A stretch of DNA of 64,000 bases from NCBI GenBank assembly GCA_963703605.1, contig CAVPFC010000039.1, positions 186,001 through 250,000 on the forward strand, written 5' to 3'. A program made the position numbers and the translations under genes. The notes beneath the pieces are model-generated. The model was not told the origin of the DNA. It saw nothing but the letters and a program-made list of their open reading frames with translations, and searched no databases. This document shows, piece by piece, positions 8,705 through 17,328 of the stretch. The number at the start of each line of letters is the position of its first letter. The first letter of the stretch is position 1. The DNA comes from DASXKD01 sp963703605 (GTDB taxonomy: Bacteria; Actinomycetota; Actinomycetes; Streptosporangiales; Streptosporangiaceae).

Positions 8705-8998
8705 ATGCGGGTCGAGGTGAGCGGCGAGGCGGCCAGCTTTGTCTGCGACCGGGGCGGTGTCCTGTGGGTGTGGTTCGCCAGGCCGCGGATGTGCTGCGGG
8801 GGGACGCCGCCGATGATGCACGCGGCGACCGAGCAGCCGGCCCAGGTGACCGGGTTCTTCCCGGTCGCGGCCGCGCCGATCGAGGTCTGGTTCCGCAGCC
8901 CGGGCGGCCGCCGGCCCGACGTGCTGGAGATCGGTCTCGCCGGCAGGCGGCGGGCGAGGGTCGAGGCGTACTGGGACGGCTGCCGGATGGCGCTGTGA
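8705..8998 (+). CDS. Conserved hypothetical protein, 97 aa
   Basis: Reading from ATG 8705 gives MRVEVSGEAASFVCDRGG, a 'RMCCGGTPPMMHAATEQP' segment and a basic C-terminus. A Cys pair followed by GG could bind a metal or thiol, but I do not recognise a family. GGAA just before the ATG may serve as a ribosome site. The gene converges on the sugar permease (9004) with a five-base gap. The frame is open further upstream, but that section overlaps the beta-propeller gene antisense and has no protein character. Confidence 0.5.
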   Translation: MRVEVSGEAASFVCDRGGVLWVWFARPRMCCGGTPPMMHAATEQPAQVTGFFPVAAAPIEVWFRSPGGRRPDVLEIGLAGRRRARVEAYWDGCRMAL

Positions 8999-9003
8999 GG
9001 GCC

Positions 9004-9828
9004 TTACCGGGCGACCACCCCGCCGAGGCTCGTCATGATCTGCCGGCGCATCACCACGAACAGGGCCAGCAGTGGCAGCACCGACAGCAGCACGCCGGCC
9101 ATCACCGCCGGCACGTTGACCGAGTACAGGCCCTCCAGCTTGGTCAGCCCGAGCGGCAGGACCGCGACGTTGCTGCTCTGCGTCAGCACCAGCGGGAGCA
9201 GGAAGTTGTTCCAGACGTTCAGCCCGTTGTAGATGGCCACGGTCGCGAGCACGGGCCGGGACAGCGGCCAGATGAGCCGCCGGAACACGGTCCACTCGGT
9301 CGCGCCGTCGACCAGCATGGCGCTGATCAGCTCGCGCGGGATGTCCCGGACGAAGCTCACCATGATCAGCACGGAGATCGGTACCGCCGCCGCGCTCAGC
9401 GTGAGGACCAGCGCGATCAGCGTGTCGTACAGGTGCATCTTGTAGATGAGCACGTACATCGGCACGATGATCGCCTGGACCGGGATGGCCAGGCCGAAGA
9501 GCATGACCACGAAGGAGACGCTCACCGCCCGCGAGGCCTGCCGGACGATCCGGAACGCCGCGGCCAGGGAGATCGTCACGGTCAGCACGATGCAGGCCGC
9601 GGTCAGGATCACGCTGTTCAGCAGGTACCGGCCGAGCCCGGCGGCAAAGACGGTGTGGTACGAGCTCGCCGACAGGCCGCCCGTGGGCACCCACGGATTG
9701 GACGTCAGGTAGGTGCCCTGGGTCCGGAAGCTCGCGAGGATCATGTAGTACAGCGGGGCGACCACGATCACCAGCCACACCGTGGCAAGGACGAAGGCGG
9801 CCAGCCGCCCGGCCCGGAGGCCGTTCAT
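9004..9828 (-). CDS. Carbohydrate ABC permease, MalG type
   Basis: A 274-residue inner-membrane protein with six predicted segments, beginning 'LAAFVLATVWLVIVVAPLYY'. The EAA loop is 'SAMLVDGATEWTVFRRLIWP', the site where the ATPase docks. It forms a heterodimeric channel with the MalF-type permease just upstream. ATG 9828 overlaps the upstream TGA (ATGA), so the two are coupled. No ATPase gene lies in the cluster; in actinomycetes a shared MsiK-type ATPase usually serves such importers (family knowledge). Confidence 0.92.
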   Translation of the reverse strand: MNGLRAGRLAAFVLATVWLVIVVAPLYYMILASFRTQGTYLTSNPWVPTGGLSASSYHTVFAAGLGRYLLNSVILTAACIVLTVTISLAAAFRIVRQASRAVSVSFVVMLFGLAIPVQAIIVPMYVLIYKMHLYDTLIALVLTLSAAAVPISVLIMVSFVRDIPRELISAMLVDGATEWTVFRRLIWPLSRPVLATVAIYNGLNVWNNFLLPLVLTQSSNVAVLPLGLTKLEGLYSVNVPAVMAGVLLSVLPLLALFVVMRRQIMTSLGGVVAR

Positions 9829-10799
9829 GCCGCTCCCTCTTGCTGGCTCGCCATCGAGGCGAACCCGGTGAACCTGACCAGGCCGACGGCCACCGCGATG
9901 CCGATGACGCTGAGCAGGACGGCGAGCACGGCCGCGTAGCCGTACTGGTCCTGCACGAAGGCCGCGTTGTACATATCGAGCGACAGCACGCGGGTGGTGA
10001 AGCCCGGGCCGCCGTCGGTCATGATGTAGATGATGTCGAAGTAGGTCAGCGAGCCGACGATCATCAAGATCCCGGACGTGACGATCGTGTAGCGCAACTG
10101 CGGCAGCGTCACCCGCCGGAACGCCCGCGCCGGGCTGGCGCCGTCGAGCGTGGCGGCCTCGTACAGGACCTGCGGGATCTGGCGCCGGCCCACCGCGTAC
10201 AGCAGGGTGTGGAACGGGATGAACTGCCAGGCGATGATCGCCACCACGACGTAGAGCGTCAGGTTCGGGTTGCCCAGCCAGTTCTGCTGGAGAAACGGCA
10301 GGTGCCACGACCTCGACAGCGCCGTCAGCGCGCCGAAGTTGGGGTCGAGCAGGGATTCCCACATCAGCGCGATGCCCGCGGTCGACATCAGCAGCGGCAG
10401 CACGAAGATGGCCGCGTACACCGTCCGGTAGCGCTGCCGGCCCGCGGTGAACAGGCCGAGCGCCATCGAGATCGGCGTCTGCACCAGGTAGCTCAGCCCC
10501 ACGACCTTCGCGGTCACGATCACGGAGGTACGGGCCACGGGATCGCGGAAGAACTCCGCCCAGTTCGAGCCGCCGGCCCAGTGCGGGGTGCCAAGCCCGT
10601 TCCACCGGACGAAGCTGAGCAGTACCGCGACGATCATCGGCACGAGGATGAACAGGCAGAACAGCGCCATGGGCGGGCCAACGCCGGCCAGGTCGGCGAG
10701 CCGGGTGCCGCGGCGGTGGCCCTTGCCGCCGCTCCGCTGGACGGGCGGGGCGGCGGCAGGGGCGGTACGGGCGCTCGGCGCCGACGGCGGCGCCGTCAT
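9825..10799 (-). CDS. Carbohydrate ABC permease, MalF type
   Basis: A 324-residue permease with a charged, proline-rich N-terminal tail of about 40 residues followed by membrane helices ('ALFCLFILVPMIVAVLLSF'). The EAA motif is 'LYEAATLDGASPARAFRRVT', followed by 'LPQL'. Together with the MalG-type partner it imports sugar oligomers delivered by the lipoprotein encoded upstream at 10819-12180. The start is ATG 10799, 19 bases after the binding-protein stop. Context with GH3 and LacI suggests a beta-glucoside or xyloside substrate. Confidence 0.92.
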   Translation of the reverse strand: MTAPPSAPSARTAPAAAPPVQRSGGKGHRRGTRLADLAGVGPPMALFCLFILVPMIVAVLLSFVRWNGLGTPHWAGGSNWAEFFRDPVARTSVIVTAKVVGLSYLVQTPISMALGLFTAGRQRYRTVYAAIFVLPLLMSTAGIALMWESLLDPNFGALTALSRSWHLPFLQQNWLGNPNLTLYVVVAIIAWQFIPFHTLLYAVGRRQIPQVLYEAATLDGASPARAFRRVTLPQLRYTIVTSGILMIVGSLTYFDIIYIMTDGGPGFTTRVLSLDMYNAAFVQDQYGYAAVLAVLLSVIGIAVAVGLVRFTGFASMASQQEGAA

Positions 10800-10818
10800 C
10801 GCATCGTGTGGTGCAGGG

Positions 10819-12180
10819 TCACGAGGCCGTCGTCGCAGCCTGGCTGTTCAGCACGGACTCGAACTTCGCCGGTGTCTCGGATAGCTCGAATACCTGCGCC
10901 AGGTTGGTCAGCATCACGTTCGCCACCTGTGGGGTCATCGCTTGGTCCCAGGAGTACTGGAAGCTGGGCGCGTTCTGCACAGAGTTATAGATCGTGGTGT
11001 CGTACGACGCCAGCGGCTGGCCGGTGAACAGCGGGGCGGCTCCGCTGGTGACGGGGACCTCGCCGGCCGTGACCTCTGCCTTGGCGTAGTTGCTCGACGT
11101 CAGCGCGGCCTTCAGGAACGCGTCGGCGACCTTCTTCTGCGCGGCGCTCGCGTGGCTGGAGACGGCCACGTAGCTGGCGGTGTTGCCGGCCAGGTCGGCG
11201 GGGTTGCCGGTGCCGGGGATCGTCGGGAACGGCGCCATGCCGAGGTTGCCGCCGGTGACGAAGGACTTGTCCGAGCCCAGGATGCTGGAGACGTCCCAGT
11301 CGCCCATGAGCTGCATGGCGGCCTTGCCGCTGTACACGAGGGCGTCGGAGCCGCCGCCGCTGTAGTGCAGCGAGTCGTAGCCGCTCTGGAACGCGCCGGC
11401 CTTCACCAGGTGCTGGATGTCGGCGAGCGCCGTGGTGATCGCCGGGTCGGACCAGGCGCCCTGCTTGTTGGCCTGAAGGTTCTGGGCGACGGCCGGCCCG
11501 CCGATGCGGTCGGTCAGGTACTCCAGGTACATCAGGCCAGGCCACTGGTCACCGTTGGCAAGCGAGATCGGCGCGACGCCGTGCGACTTGAGCGTGCCGA
11601 TGGTGGACAGCAGCCCGCTCCACGTCGTCGGGAACGTCAGGTGGTACTTGGCAAAGATGGGCTTGTTGTAGAAGAAGTAGACCGGCTGCGTGCCCTCGAC
11701 CGGGACGCCGTAGAGCTGCCCGTTATAGGTCACCGCGCCAAGCGACGAGGGCAGGAAGGACGACGCCCAGCCCGGCTTGGTGCCGAGCGACTGGACGTCG
11801 CCCGCCTTGATGTACTGCTGGAGCGTGCCGCCACCCCAGGTCCAGAAGATCGTCGGGGCATTGCCCGCGCCCATCGCCAGCTGGATCTTCTGCTTGTAGG
11901 CCTGGTTCTCAACGAAGTCGATGGTGATGTGGTCGCCCGGATGGCTCTTGTCAAAGGATGCGACCAGACTCTGGATGGCGGTGTTGGCGGGGCTCGGGCC
12001 CGTCGTGACCAGCCACATCGTGACGGCGGAGCTGCCGGGGCTGCTGCTGCTCGAGGCAGTCTTGCCGTTGCCGGCCGCCGATCCGCAAGCGGCGAGCACG
12101 AGGGCCGCCGCTGGTGCCGCCACCGTCAGCCACCGACGGCGAGCGGCGGGCCGTGCCGGCCATCCAGGTCTGTCACTCAT
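10819..12180 (-). CDS. Extracellular sugar-binding lipoprotein of ABC importer
   Basis: A 453-residue family 1 solute-binding protein. The N-terminus has Arg-rich residues, a hydrophobic stretch and the lipobox 'LAAC', so it is lipid-anchored outside the membrane. The mature part shows 'VTMWLVTTGPSPANTA', 'FWTWGGGTLQQYIKAG' and 'NGQLYGVPVEGTQPVYFF', patterns of sugar-oligomer binding proteins. It is the first gene of the minus-strand importer operon (binding protein, MalF, MalG) and is divergent from the LacI regulator. The ATG at 12180 has an AGGAGG site on the minus strand just upstream. Confidence 0.92.
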   Translation of the reverse strand: MSDRPGWPARPAARRRWLTVAAPAAALVLAACGSAAGNGKTASSSSSPGSSAVTMWLVTTGPSPANTAIQSLVASFDKSHPGDHITIDFVENQAYKQKIQLAMGAGNAPTIFWTWGGGTLQQYIKAGDVQSLGTKPGWASSFLPSSLGAVTYNGQLYGVPVEGTQPVYFFYNKPIFAKYHLTFPTTWSGLLSTIGTLKSHGVAPISLANGDQWPGLMYLEYLTDRIGGPAVAQNLQANKQGAWSDPAITTALADIQHLVKAGAFQSGYDSLHYSGGGSDALVYSGKAAMQLMGDWDVSSILGSDKSFVTGGNLGMAPFPTIPGTGNPADLAGNTASYVAVSSHASAAQKKVADAFLKAALTSSNYAKAEVTAGEVPVTSGAAPLFTGQPLASYDTTIYNSVQNAPSFQYSWDQAMTPQVANVMLTNLAQVFELSETPAKFESVLNSQAATTAS

Positions 12181-12221
12181 GGTTACCTCCTGGTCCCGGA
12201 AGAGCGCCCTGGAGAAATCTC

Positions 12222-12247
12222 TTCGAAATTATTTAGAAACTTTCGAA
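12222..12247. promoter_or_regulatory. LacI-type operator region between divergent sugar operons
   Basis: The 157-base gap between the binding-protein and LacI starts is AT-rich for this genome. It contains GAAACTTTC (12236-12244), a 9-base palindrome of the GAAASTTTC type seen at LacI-family operators in actinomycetes, and two TTCGAA palindromes (12222-12227 and 12242-12247), 20 bp apart. The LacI protein encoded at 12338 is the natural candidate to bind here and repress both directions until a sugar is present. Confidence 0.55.
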
Positions 12248-12337
12248 TCGTCTGACATACTAGAGACGCCCCGGACGGGGGGTCAACCCATTGTTTTGGT
12301 GTTGTTACGATTTTTCGGCCGGCGGAAGGAGACACTG

Positions 12338-13399
12338 TTGACCGATAAGACCGTGATGTCCGAAATGGAGGCGAGCGACGGCGCGGCGGAGGGCCGCACC
12401 ACGCTCACGGCCATCGCCGCCGAGGCGGGGGTATCGCTGCCGACAGTATCGAAAGTTGTCAACGGGCGGCCCGACGTCGCGCCCGGCACGCGTGCCCGCG
12501 TGGAGCAGCTTCTCGACGAGCACCACTACGCGCGGAGCGGCCCGCGCAGGAACCGCCGGTCGGGACTGATCGACATCGTGTTCAACGGGCTGGACAGCCC
12601 GTGGGCCGTGGAGATCCTGCGCGGCGTCGAGGAATGGGGTGCGCTCCACTCCACGGGCGTCGCGGTCTCGTCCGTGCGGCACGGCAACGCCCGGCCGGCC
12701 AGCTGGACCAGCGCGCTGGCGAGCCACGATACCGACGGGGTGCTCCTGGTGACCTCGGAGCTGACCGAAGACCAGCTCGGGCAGCTGCGCAGCGCCGAAA
12801 TCCCGCTGGTGGTCGTCGACCCGGTCAACCCGCCGCCCGCGGACCTGCCGAGCGTCGGCGCGACCAACTGGGCCGGCGGGCTCGCCGCCACCGACCACCT
12901 GCTCGGCCTCGGCCACCGGCGCATCGGCGCGATCGCCGGGCCCGGCGACTACCTGTGCAGCCGGGCCAGGATCGACGGCTACCGGTCCGCCCTGGAGCGG
13001 GCCGGCGTGCCGTTCGACCCGGCGCTGGTGCGGCACGGTGACTTCCAGCACGAGGGCGGCTTCGCGCGCGGCGGCGAGCTGCTCGGCCTGCGCTCCCGCC
13101 CAACGGCGATCTTCGCGGGCAGCGACCAGCAGGCATTGGGCCTGTACGAGGCGGCCCGCCGGGGTGGCCTGCGGGTTCCCCAGGACCTGAGCATCGTGGG
13201 ATTCGACGATCTGCCGGTGGCCCGCTGGGTGTCGCCGCCGCTGACCACGGTCCGCCAGCCGCTCGCCGAGATGGGCCGGACCGCCGCCCAGATGCTCGGC
13301 GACCTCATCGAGGGCCTGCCGTTGCGGTCGAGCCGGGTGGAACTGTCCACCGAGCTCATCGTGCGGGAGTCGACCACCACCGCGGAGGCGGCCCGGTGA
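12338..13399 (+). CDS. LacI family transcriptional regulator
   Basis: A 353-residue regulator. The N-terminal HTH is 'TLTAIAAEAGVSLPTVSKVV', followed by 'NGRPDVAPGTRARVEQLL'. The ligand-binding core follows, with 'GVLLVTSELTEDQLGQL', 'GHRRIGAIAGPG' and 'SIVGFDDLPVARWVSPPL'. I chose TTG 12338 because GGAAGGAG lies six to eight bases upstream; ATG 12356 is an alternative. It is divergent from the importer and overlaps the GH3 gene by four bases (GTGA), so it is co-transcribed with the glycosidase. It likely represses importer and glycosidase together. Confidence 0.92.
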   Translation: MTDKTVMSEMEASDGAAEGRTTLTAIAAEAGVSLPTVSKVVNGRPDVAPGTRARVEQLLDEHHYARSGPRRNRRSGLIDIVFNGLDSPWAVEILRGVEEWGALHSTGVAVSSVRHGNARPASWTSALASHDTDGVLLVTSELTEDQLGQLRSAEIPLVVVDPVNPPPADLPSVGATNWAGGLAATDHLLGLGHRRIGAIAGPGDYLCSRARIDGYRSALERAGVPFDPALVRHGDFQHEGGFARGGELLGLRSRPTAIFAGSDQQALGLYEAARRGGLRVPQDLSIVGFDDLPVARWVSPPLTTVRQPLAEMGRTAAQMLGDLIEGLPLRSSRVELSTELIVRESTTTAEAAR

Positions 13400-15753
13400 C
13401 CCGTGCGCTGGGAGAAACCGGGATAACCGAAGTATGGCGGGATCCGTCCCGCGGCACCGCGGACCGGGTCGCCGACCTGCTCGGCAGGATGACGCTCGAG
13501 GAGAAGGTCGCCCAGCTCGGCAGCGTCTGGATCGGGGCCTCCGGCGACGGCGAGGGGGTCGCCCCGGGGCAGGACGGGTTCGGCCTCGAGCAAGCGCCGC
13601 TCGACGAGCTCATCACGCACGGGATCGGGCAGCTCACCAGGGTGTTCGGCACCCGCCCCGTGGAACCTGCGGCCGGGATGCGCGCGCTGGCGGCGCTGCA
13701 AGAGCGGATCATGGCGGCGAGCCGGTTCGGCATCCCCGCGGTGGCGCACGAGGAGTGCCTGACCGGCTTCGCCGCCTGGTCGGCCACGATCTTCCCGGCC
13801 CCGCTTTCCTGGGGCGCGTCGTTCGACCCCGCGCTGGTCCGGGAGATGGCGGGGGCCATCGGCCGGACCATGCACGCCGTCGGCGTCCACCAGGGCCTCG
13901 CGCCGGTACTCGACGTGACCCGCGACGCCCGCTGGGGCCGGGCCGAGGAGACGATCGGGGAGGACCCGTACCTGGTCGGAACCATCGGAACGGCCTACGT
14001 GACCGGCCTGCAAGAGGCCGGCGTGCACGCGACCCTGAAACATTTCGCCGGGTATTCGGCGTCGCGGGCCGGCCGCAACATGGCGCCGGTGTCGATGGGC
14101 CGCCGGGAGTTCGCGGACGTGATGCTGCCGCCGTTCGAGATGGCCATCCGGCTCGGCAACGCCCGCTCGGTGATGCCCACCTACATCGACGTCGACGGCG
14201 TGCCCGCGAGCGCCGACCCCGGGCTGCTGACCCGGATACTCCGCGAGGAGCTGGGCTTCGACGGCCTGGTCGTCTCCGACTACTACGCCGTCTCCTTCCT
14301 CGAACTGCGGCACGCGGTCGCCGGGTCGCCGGCGGCGGCCGCCACCCTTGCCCTGGCGGCCGGCCTGGACGTGGAGCTGCCCAGCGCCCGCTGCTACGGC
14401 CCGCCGCTCATCGCGGCCGCGGGCTCCGGGGCGACCGTGCAGATCGTGGACCGGGCCGTCGCCCGGGTGCTCCGGCAAAAATGCGAGCTGGGCATGTTCG
14501 ACCCCGGCTGGTCCCCGGTTCCCGGCCCGCCGGGCGCAGAGCAGACCGGCGACGGGCACCGGCCCGGTCCGGACCTGGACCCGCCCGCGAGCCGCGCCCT
14601 GGCCCGCCGCCTCGCTGAGGAATCCGTGATCCTGCTCGCCAACCCGGCCGGCGCGCTGCCGTTGCCGAAGGGGGCGAGGGTCGCGGTGGTCGGCCCGCTC
14701 GCCGACGACCCGCTGGCGTTCTTCGGCTGCTACAGCGTGCCCCGCCACCTCGCCGGCCGCCACCCGGGGATGAGCGCCGGGGTGGAGGTCGCCACCGTGC
14801 TCGCCGCGGTACGCGAGGAACTGCCGGATGTGGTGCACGCGCGCGGCTGCGGCGTTCGCTCGGCGGACCGCTCCGGGTTCGCCGCCGCGGCCGCCGTGGC
14901 CCGGTCGGCGGACGTGGTCGTCGCCGTCGTCGGGGACGAGTCGGGGCTGTTCGGCCGGGGTACCACCGGGGAGGGCAGCGACGCGACGGACCTGGCGTTG
15001 CCGGGCGTTCAGGAGGACCTGCTGCGCACGCTCGCGGACACCGGCAAGCCGGTCGTCGCGGTGCTCGTCACCGGGCGGCCGTATGCCATCGGTGCGGTGG
15101 CCGGCCGCCTCGCCGGCGTCGTGCAGGCCTTCTTCCCCGGCGAGGAGGGCGGGCACGCCATCGCCGGCGTGCTGTCCGGGCGGGTCGTGCCGAGCGGCAA
15201 GCTGCCCGTGGAGATGCCCGGGTCGACGGCGGGGCAGCCGTCAAGCTACCTGCGGTCCCCGCTGGCCGCCAGGCACTCCGGGAGCGCGGTCGACCCGGCG
15301 CCGCTGTTCGCCTTCGGCCATGGCCTCTCCTATACCTCGTTCGAGTACTCCGGCCTCGCGCTGTCCGCCGGGCAGATCCCGACCGACGGCATCGCCGACA
15401 TCTCCGCCGTGGTGCGCAACAGCGGTCCCCGGGCCGGTGCCGAGGTGGTGCAGCTCTACCTGAGCGACCCGGTCGCGCAGGTCGTGCGCCCGGTCCGCTG
15501 GCTCGCCGGGTTCGCCCGGGTGGAGCTGGCGCCGGGGGAGGCCCGCCGGGTCGTGTTCCGGCTGCACGCGGACCGCACCGCGTTCTGCGGCCTGACCGGC
15601 GAGCGCATCGTCGAGCCGGGCGAGATCCGGGTCGCGATCGGCGGCGCGTCCGACAGCCTGCCGCTGCGGGGCTCGCTGACGCTGACCGGCCCGGAGCGCC
15701 GCACCGGTGCCGGCCGCGTCCTCGAGACCCCGGTCTCGGTCCGCGTTCTCTAG
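13396..15753 (+). CDS. Glycoside hydrolase family 3 (beta-glucosidase/xylosidase-like)
   Basis: A 785-residue, three-domain GH3 enzyme: TIM-barrel domain (residues ~15-330) with the nucleophile motif 'GLVVSDYYAV' (Asp295), the alpha/beta sandwich domain (from ~390) with 'GKPVVAVLVTGRPYAIG', and a fibronectin-III-like C-terminal domain ('AEVVQLYLSD'). 'ARWGRAEETIGEDPYLVG' is also typical. GH3 enzymes remove terminal beta-glucose or related sugars with retention. No signal peptide is visible, so it would act in the cytosol on oligosaccharides brought in by the adjacent ABC importer. The GTG start overlaps the LacI stop. Confidence 0.93.
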   Translation: MTRALGETGITEVWRDPSRGTADRVADLLGRMTLEEKVAQLGSVWIGASGDGEGVAPGQDGFGLEQAPLDELITHGIGQLTRVFGTRPVEPAAGMRALAALQERIMAASRFGIPAVAHEECLTGFAAWSATIFPAPLSWGASFDPALVREMAGAIGRTMHAVGVHQGLAPVLDVTRDARWGRAEETIGEDPYLVGTIGTAYVTGLQEAGVHATLKHFAGYSASRAGRNMAPVSMGRREFADVMLPPFEMAIRLGNARSVMPTYIDVDGVPASADPGLLTRILREELGFDGLVVSDYYAVSFLELRHAVAGSPAAAATLALAAGLDVELPSARCYGPPLIAAAGSGATVQIVDRAVARVLRQKCELGMFDPGWSPVPGPPGAEQTGDGHRPGPDLDPPASRALARRLAEESVILLANPAGALPLPKGARVAVVGPLADDPLAFFGCYSVPRHLAGRHPGMSAGVEVATVLAAVREELPDVVHARGCGVRSADRSGFAAAAAVARSADVVVAVVGDESGLFGRGTTGEGSDATDLALPGVQEDLLRTLADTGKPVVAVLVTGRPYAIGAVAGRLAGVVQAFFPGEEGGHAIAGVLSGRVVPSGKLPVEMPGSTAGQPSSYLRSPLAARHSGSAVDPAPLFAFGHGLSYTSFEYSGLALSAGQIPTDGIADISAVVRNSGPRAGAEVVQLYLSDPVAQVVRPVRWLAGFARVELAPGEARRVVFRLHADRTAFCGLTGERIVEPGEIRVAIGGASDSLPLRGSLTLTGPERRTGAGRVLETPVSVRVL

Positions 15754-15807
15754 CCCTCCTCCGCGGGCAGGGCCGGGGCTCGGGGGCAAAGCTAAGCGCA
15801 GTTCGGC

Positions 15808-15963
15808 GTGGCCGCGTTCGACGCCGCGGCGGGCCCCGAGGCGCCGCCGCCGATGCGGCGGCTGGTAGCCGAGTATGGCCTGCGGTCCTTCCAGACCCTC
15901 AACGAATGGGCGCAGTGGGCGCTCGACCGCATCGGCCAGCCCGACCGCATACTTGGAGGGTGA
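15808..15963 (+). CDS. Small ORF translationally coupled to GntR regulator
   Basis: A frame open from a TAA at 15793 to the TGA at 15961-15963 reads VAAFDAAAGPEAPPPMRRLV, then 'AEYGLRSFQTLNEWAQWALD' and 'RIGQPDRILGG', with protein-like composition. The TGA overlaps the GTG of the GntR gene (GGGTGA), which otherwise lacks a properly spaced ribosome site, so this ORF probably delivers ribosomes to it. It may be a short leader protein or the tail of a truncated regulator. The start (GTG 15808 or ATG 15853) is uncertain. Confidence 0.4.
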   Translation: MAAFDAAAGPEAPPPMRRLVAEYGLRSFQTLNEWAQWALDRIGQPDRILGG

Positions 15964-16730
15964 CGCTCGACCGCAACAGCCCGCTGCCGCTGTGGGCACA
16001 GGTGCTCGGCGACCTGCGCGCGCGGCTGGCGCGGGGGGAGTTCACCCGGCACTTCCCGGGCGACGAAGAGCTCAGGGCGCACTACGGGGTCAGCCGGCAC
16101 ACCGTCCGGGAGGCGGTACGCCGCCTCCAGGCGGAAGGGGTCATCGAGCGCGGCCGGGGCCGGGGAACCTTCGTCACCGGGGCCCTGATCGAGCAGCCGC
16201 TCGGCGCGCTCTACAGCCTGTTCCGCTCGGTCGAGGCGCAGGGCTTCGTGCAGCGGAGCGTTGTCCGCTACCTCGAGGAACGCCGCAACGAGGAGGCGGC
16301 CAAGGTGCTTGGCCGCCCGCCGGACGAGCCGCTGGTCTACCTGGAACGGCTGCGCCTGGCCGACGATCAGCCGGTCGTTCTCGACTGCTCGTGGCTGCCC
16401 GCGTCGCTGGCCCGGCCGCTGCTGCACGTCGACTTCACCCGCACCGCGCTCTACCACGAACTCCAGGACCGGTGCGGGCTGCGCCCCGACGCCGGCTGGG
16501 AGCGGCTCCGCCCGGTGCTGCCCACCGCGGAGCAGCGTACCCTGCTCGGCATCGGCGCACGCACGCCTGCCCTCGCCATCGAGCGGCTGGCCTCGGCCGG
16601 CGCGACGCCGGTGGAGTGGCGGCACGGGCTGGTGCGCGCCGACCGGTTCAGCTACGTCGCCCGCTGGTCCGCCCAGGACACCGGGGCCGGATTCGAGCCC
16701 GCCGCGGGTGCGGGTACCGGATACACCTGA
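15960..16730 (+). CDS. GntR family regulator with UTRA domain
   Basis: A 256-residue protein. The winged HTH at residues ~10-75 reads 'LPLWAQVLGDLRARLARGEF' and 'YGVSRHTVREAVRRLQAEG', ending in 'VIERGRGRGTFVTG'. A UTRA ligand-binding domain follows ('PLVYLERLRLADDQPVVLD', 'YHELQDRCGLRP'). HutC-type members sense sugars or amino acids. The GTG at 15960 is chosen because it overlaps the stop of the small upstream ORF. The C-terminal end lies opposite the tail of a cysteine desulfurase fragment, and the apparent boundary between the two segments is near 16730. Confidence 0.85.
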   Translation: MTLDRNSPLPLWAQVLGDLRARLARGEFTRHFPGDEELRAHYGVSRHTVREAVRRLQAEGVIERGRGRGTFVTGALIEQPLGALYSLFRSVEAQGFVQRSVVRYLEERRNEEAAKVLGRPPDEPLVYLERLRLADDQPVVLDCSWLPASLARPLLHVDFTRTALYHELQDRCGLRPDAGWERLRPVLPTAEQRTLLGIGARTPALAIERLASAGATPVEWRHGLVRADRFSYVARWSAQDTGAGFEPAAGAGTGYT

Positions 16731-17328
16731 ACGGCTTCCGAAATCTGCTTAGCGGCGGTGAGGACCTGGTCCAGCGTCGTGGCCCTTCCAAGTCCGATTC
16801 GAATACTGGAGCGTGCTGATGACCGGTCCAGGCCGATAGCAGTGAGTACATGGGAAGGGTCAGGCAGTCCGGTATTGCAAGCTGAGCCTGTCGATATGGC
16901 AAGACCAGGCAGGCACTCGATGAGCTGATCGGCTTCGATCCCAGGAATCGTGATGTTTAGGTTGCCCGGCAACCTTCGGGTCAGCGACCCGTTGACTCGG
17001 ATGGTTGGGACCATTTGGCGGAGCGTGGCTAGCAACTGGTCGCGCAGGCTGGTGATGCGGCGCGTGTCAGTGTGGCGTTGCTCGGCCAGGATGGCGGCGG
17101 CTTGGCCGATGCCGACGATGCCGGGAACGTTGAGGGTGCCGGGTCGCAGGCCGTACTCCTGCCCACCGCCACTGATTTGCGGGACCGGGCGGACCGTCCC
17201 CCGCCGGATATAGAGAGCACCAACACCCTTGGGGGCGTAGATCTTGTGGCCGGAGAAGGAGGCGAGATCGACGCCGAGGTGGTCGACGTCGAAGGGAAGG
17301 GAGCCAATCGACTGGGCCGCTTCGATGC
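16652..17328 (-). pseudogene. Cysteine desulfurase (NifS/IscS-like) C-terminal fragment
   Basis: The minus-strand frame encodes 'EAAQSIGSLPFDVDHLGVDL', then 'ASFSGHKIYAPKGVGALYIR' with the PLP-lysine motif SGHK, and later 'STGSACNTGLPDPSHV' with the active-site Cys loop and 'SIRIGLGRATT'. These are the central and C-terminal parts of a class V cysteine desulfurase. The N-terminal half is absent: similarity stops at about 17325, exactly where the plus-strand LysR-like gene begins. The last ~25 residues lie opposite GntR and are probably not native. It is a deletion remnant marking a recombination junction. Confidence 0.75.
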
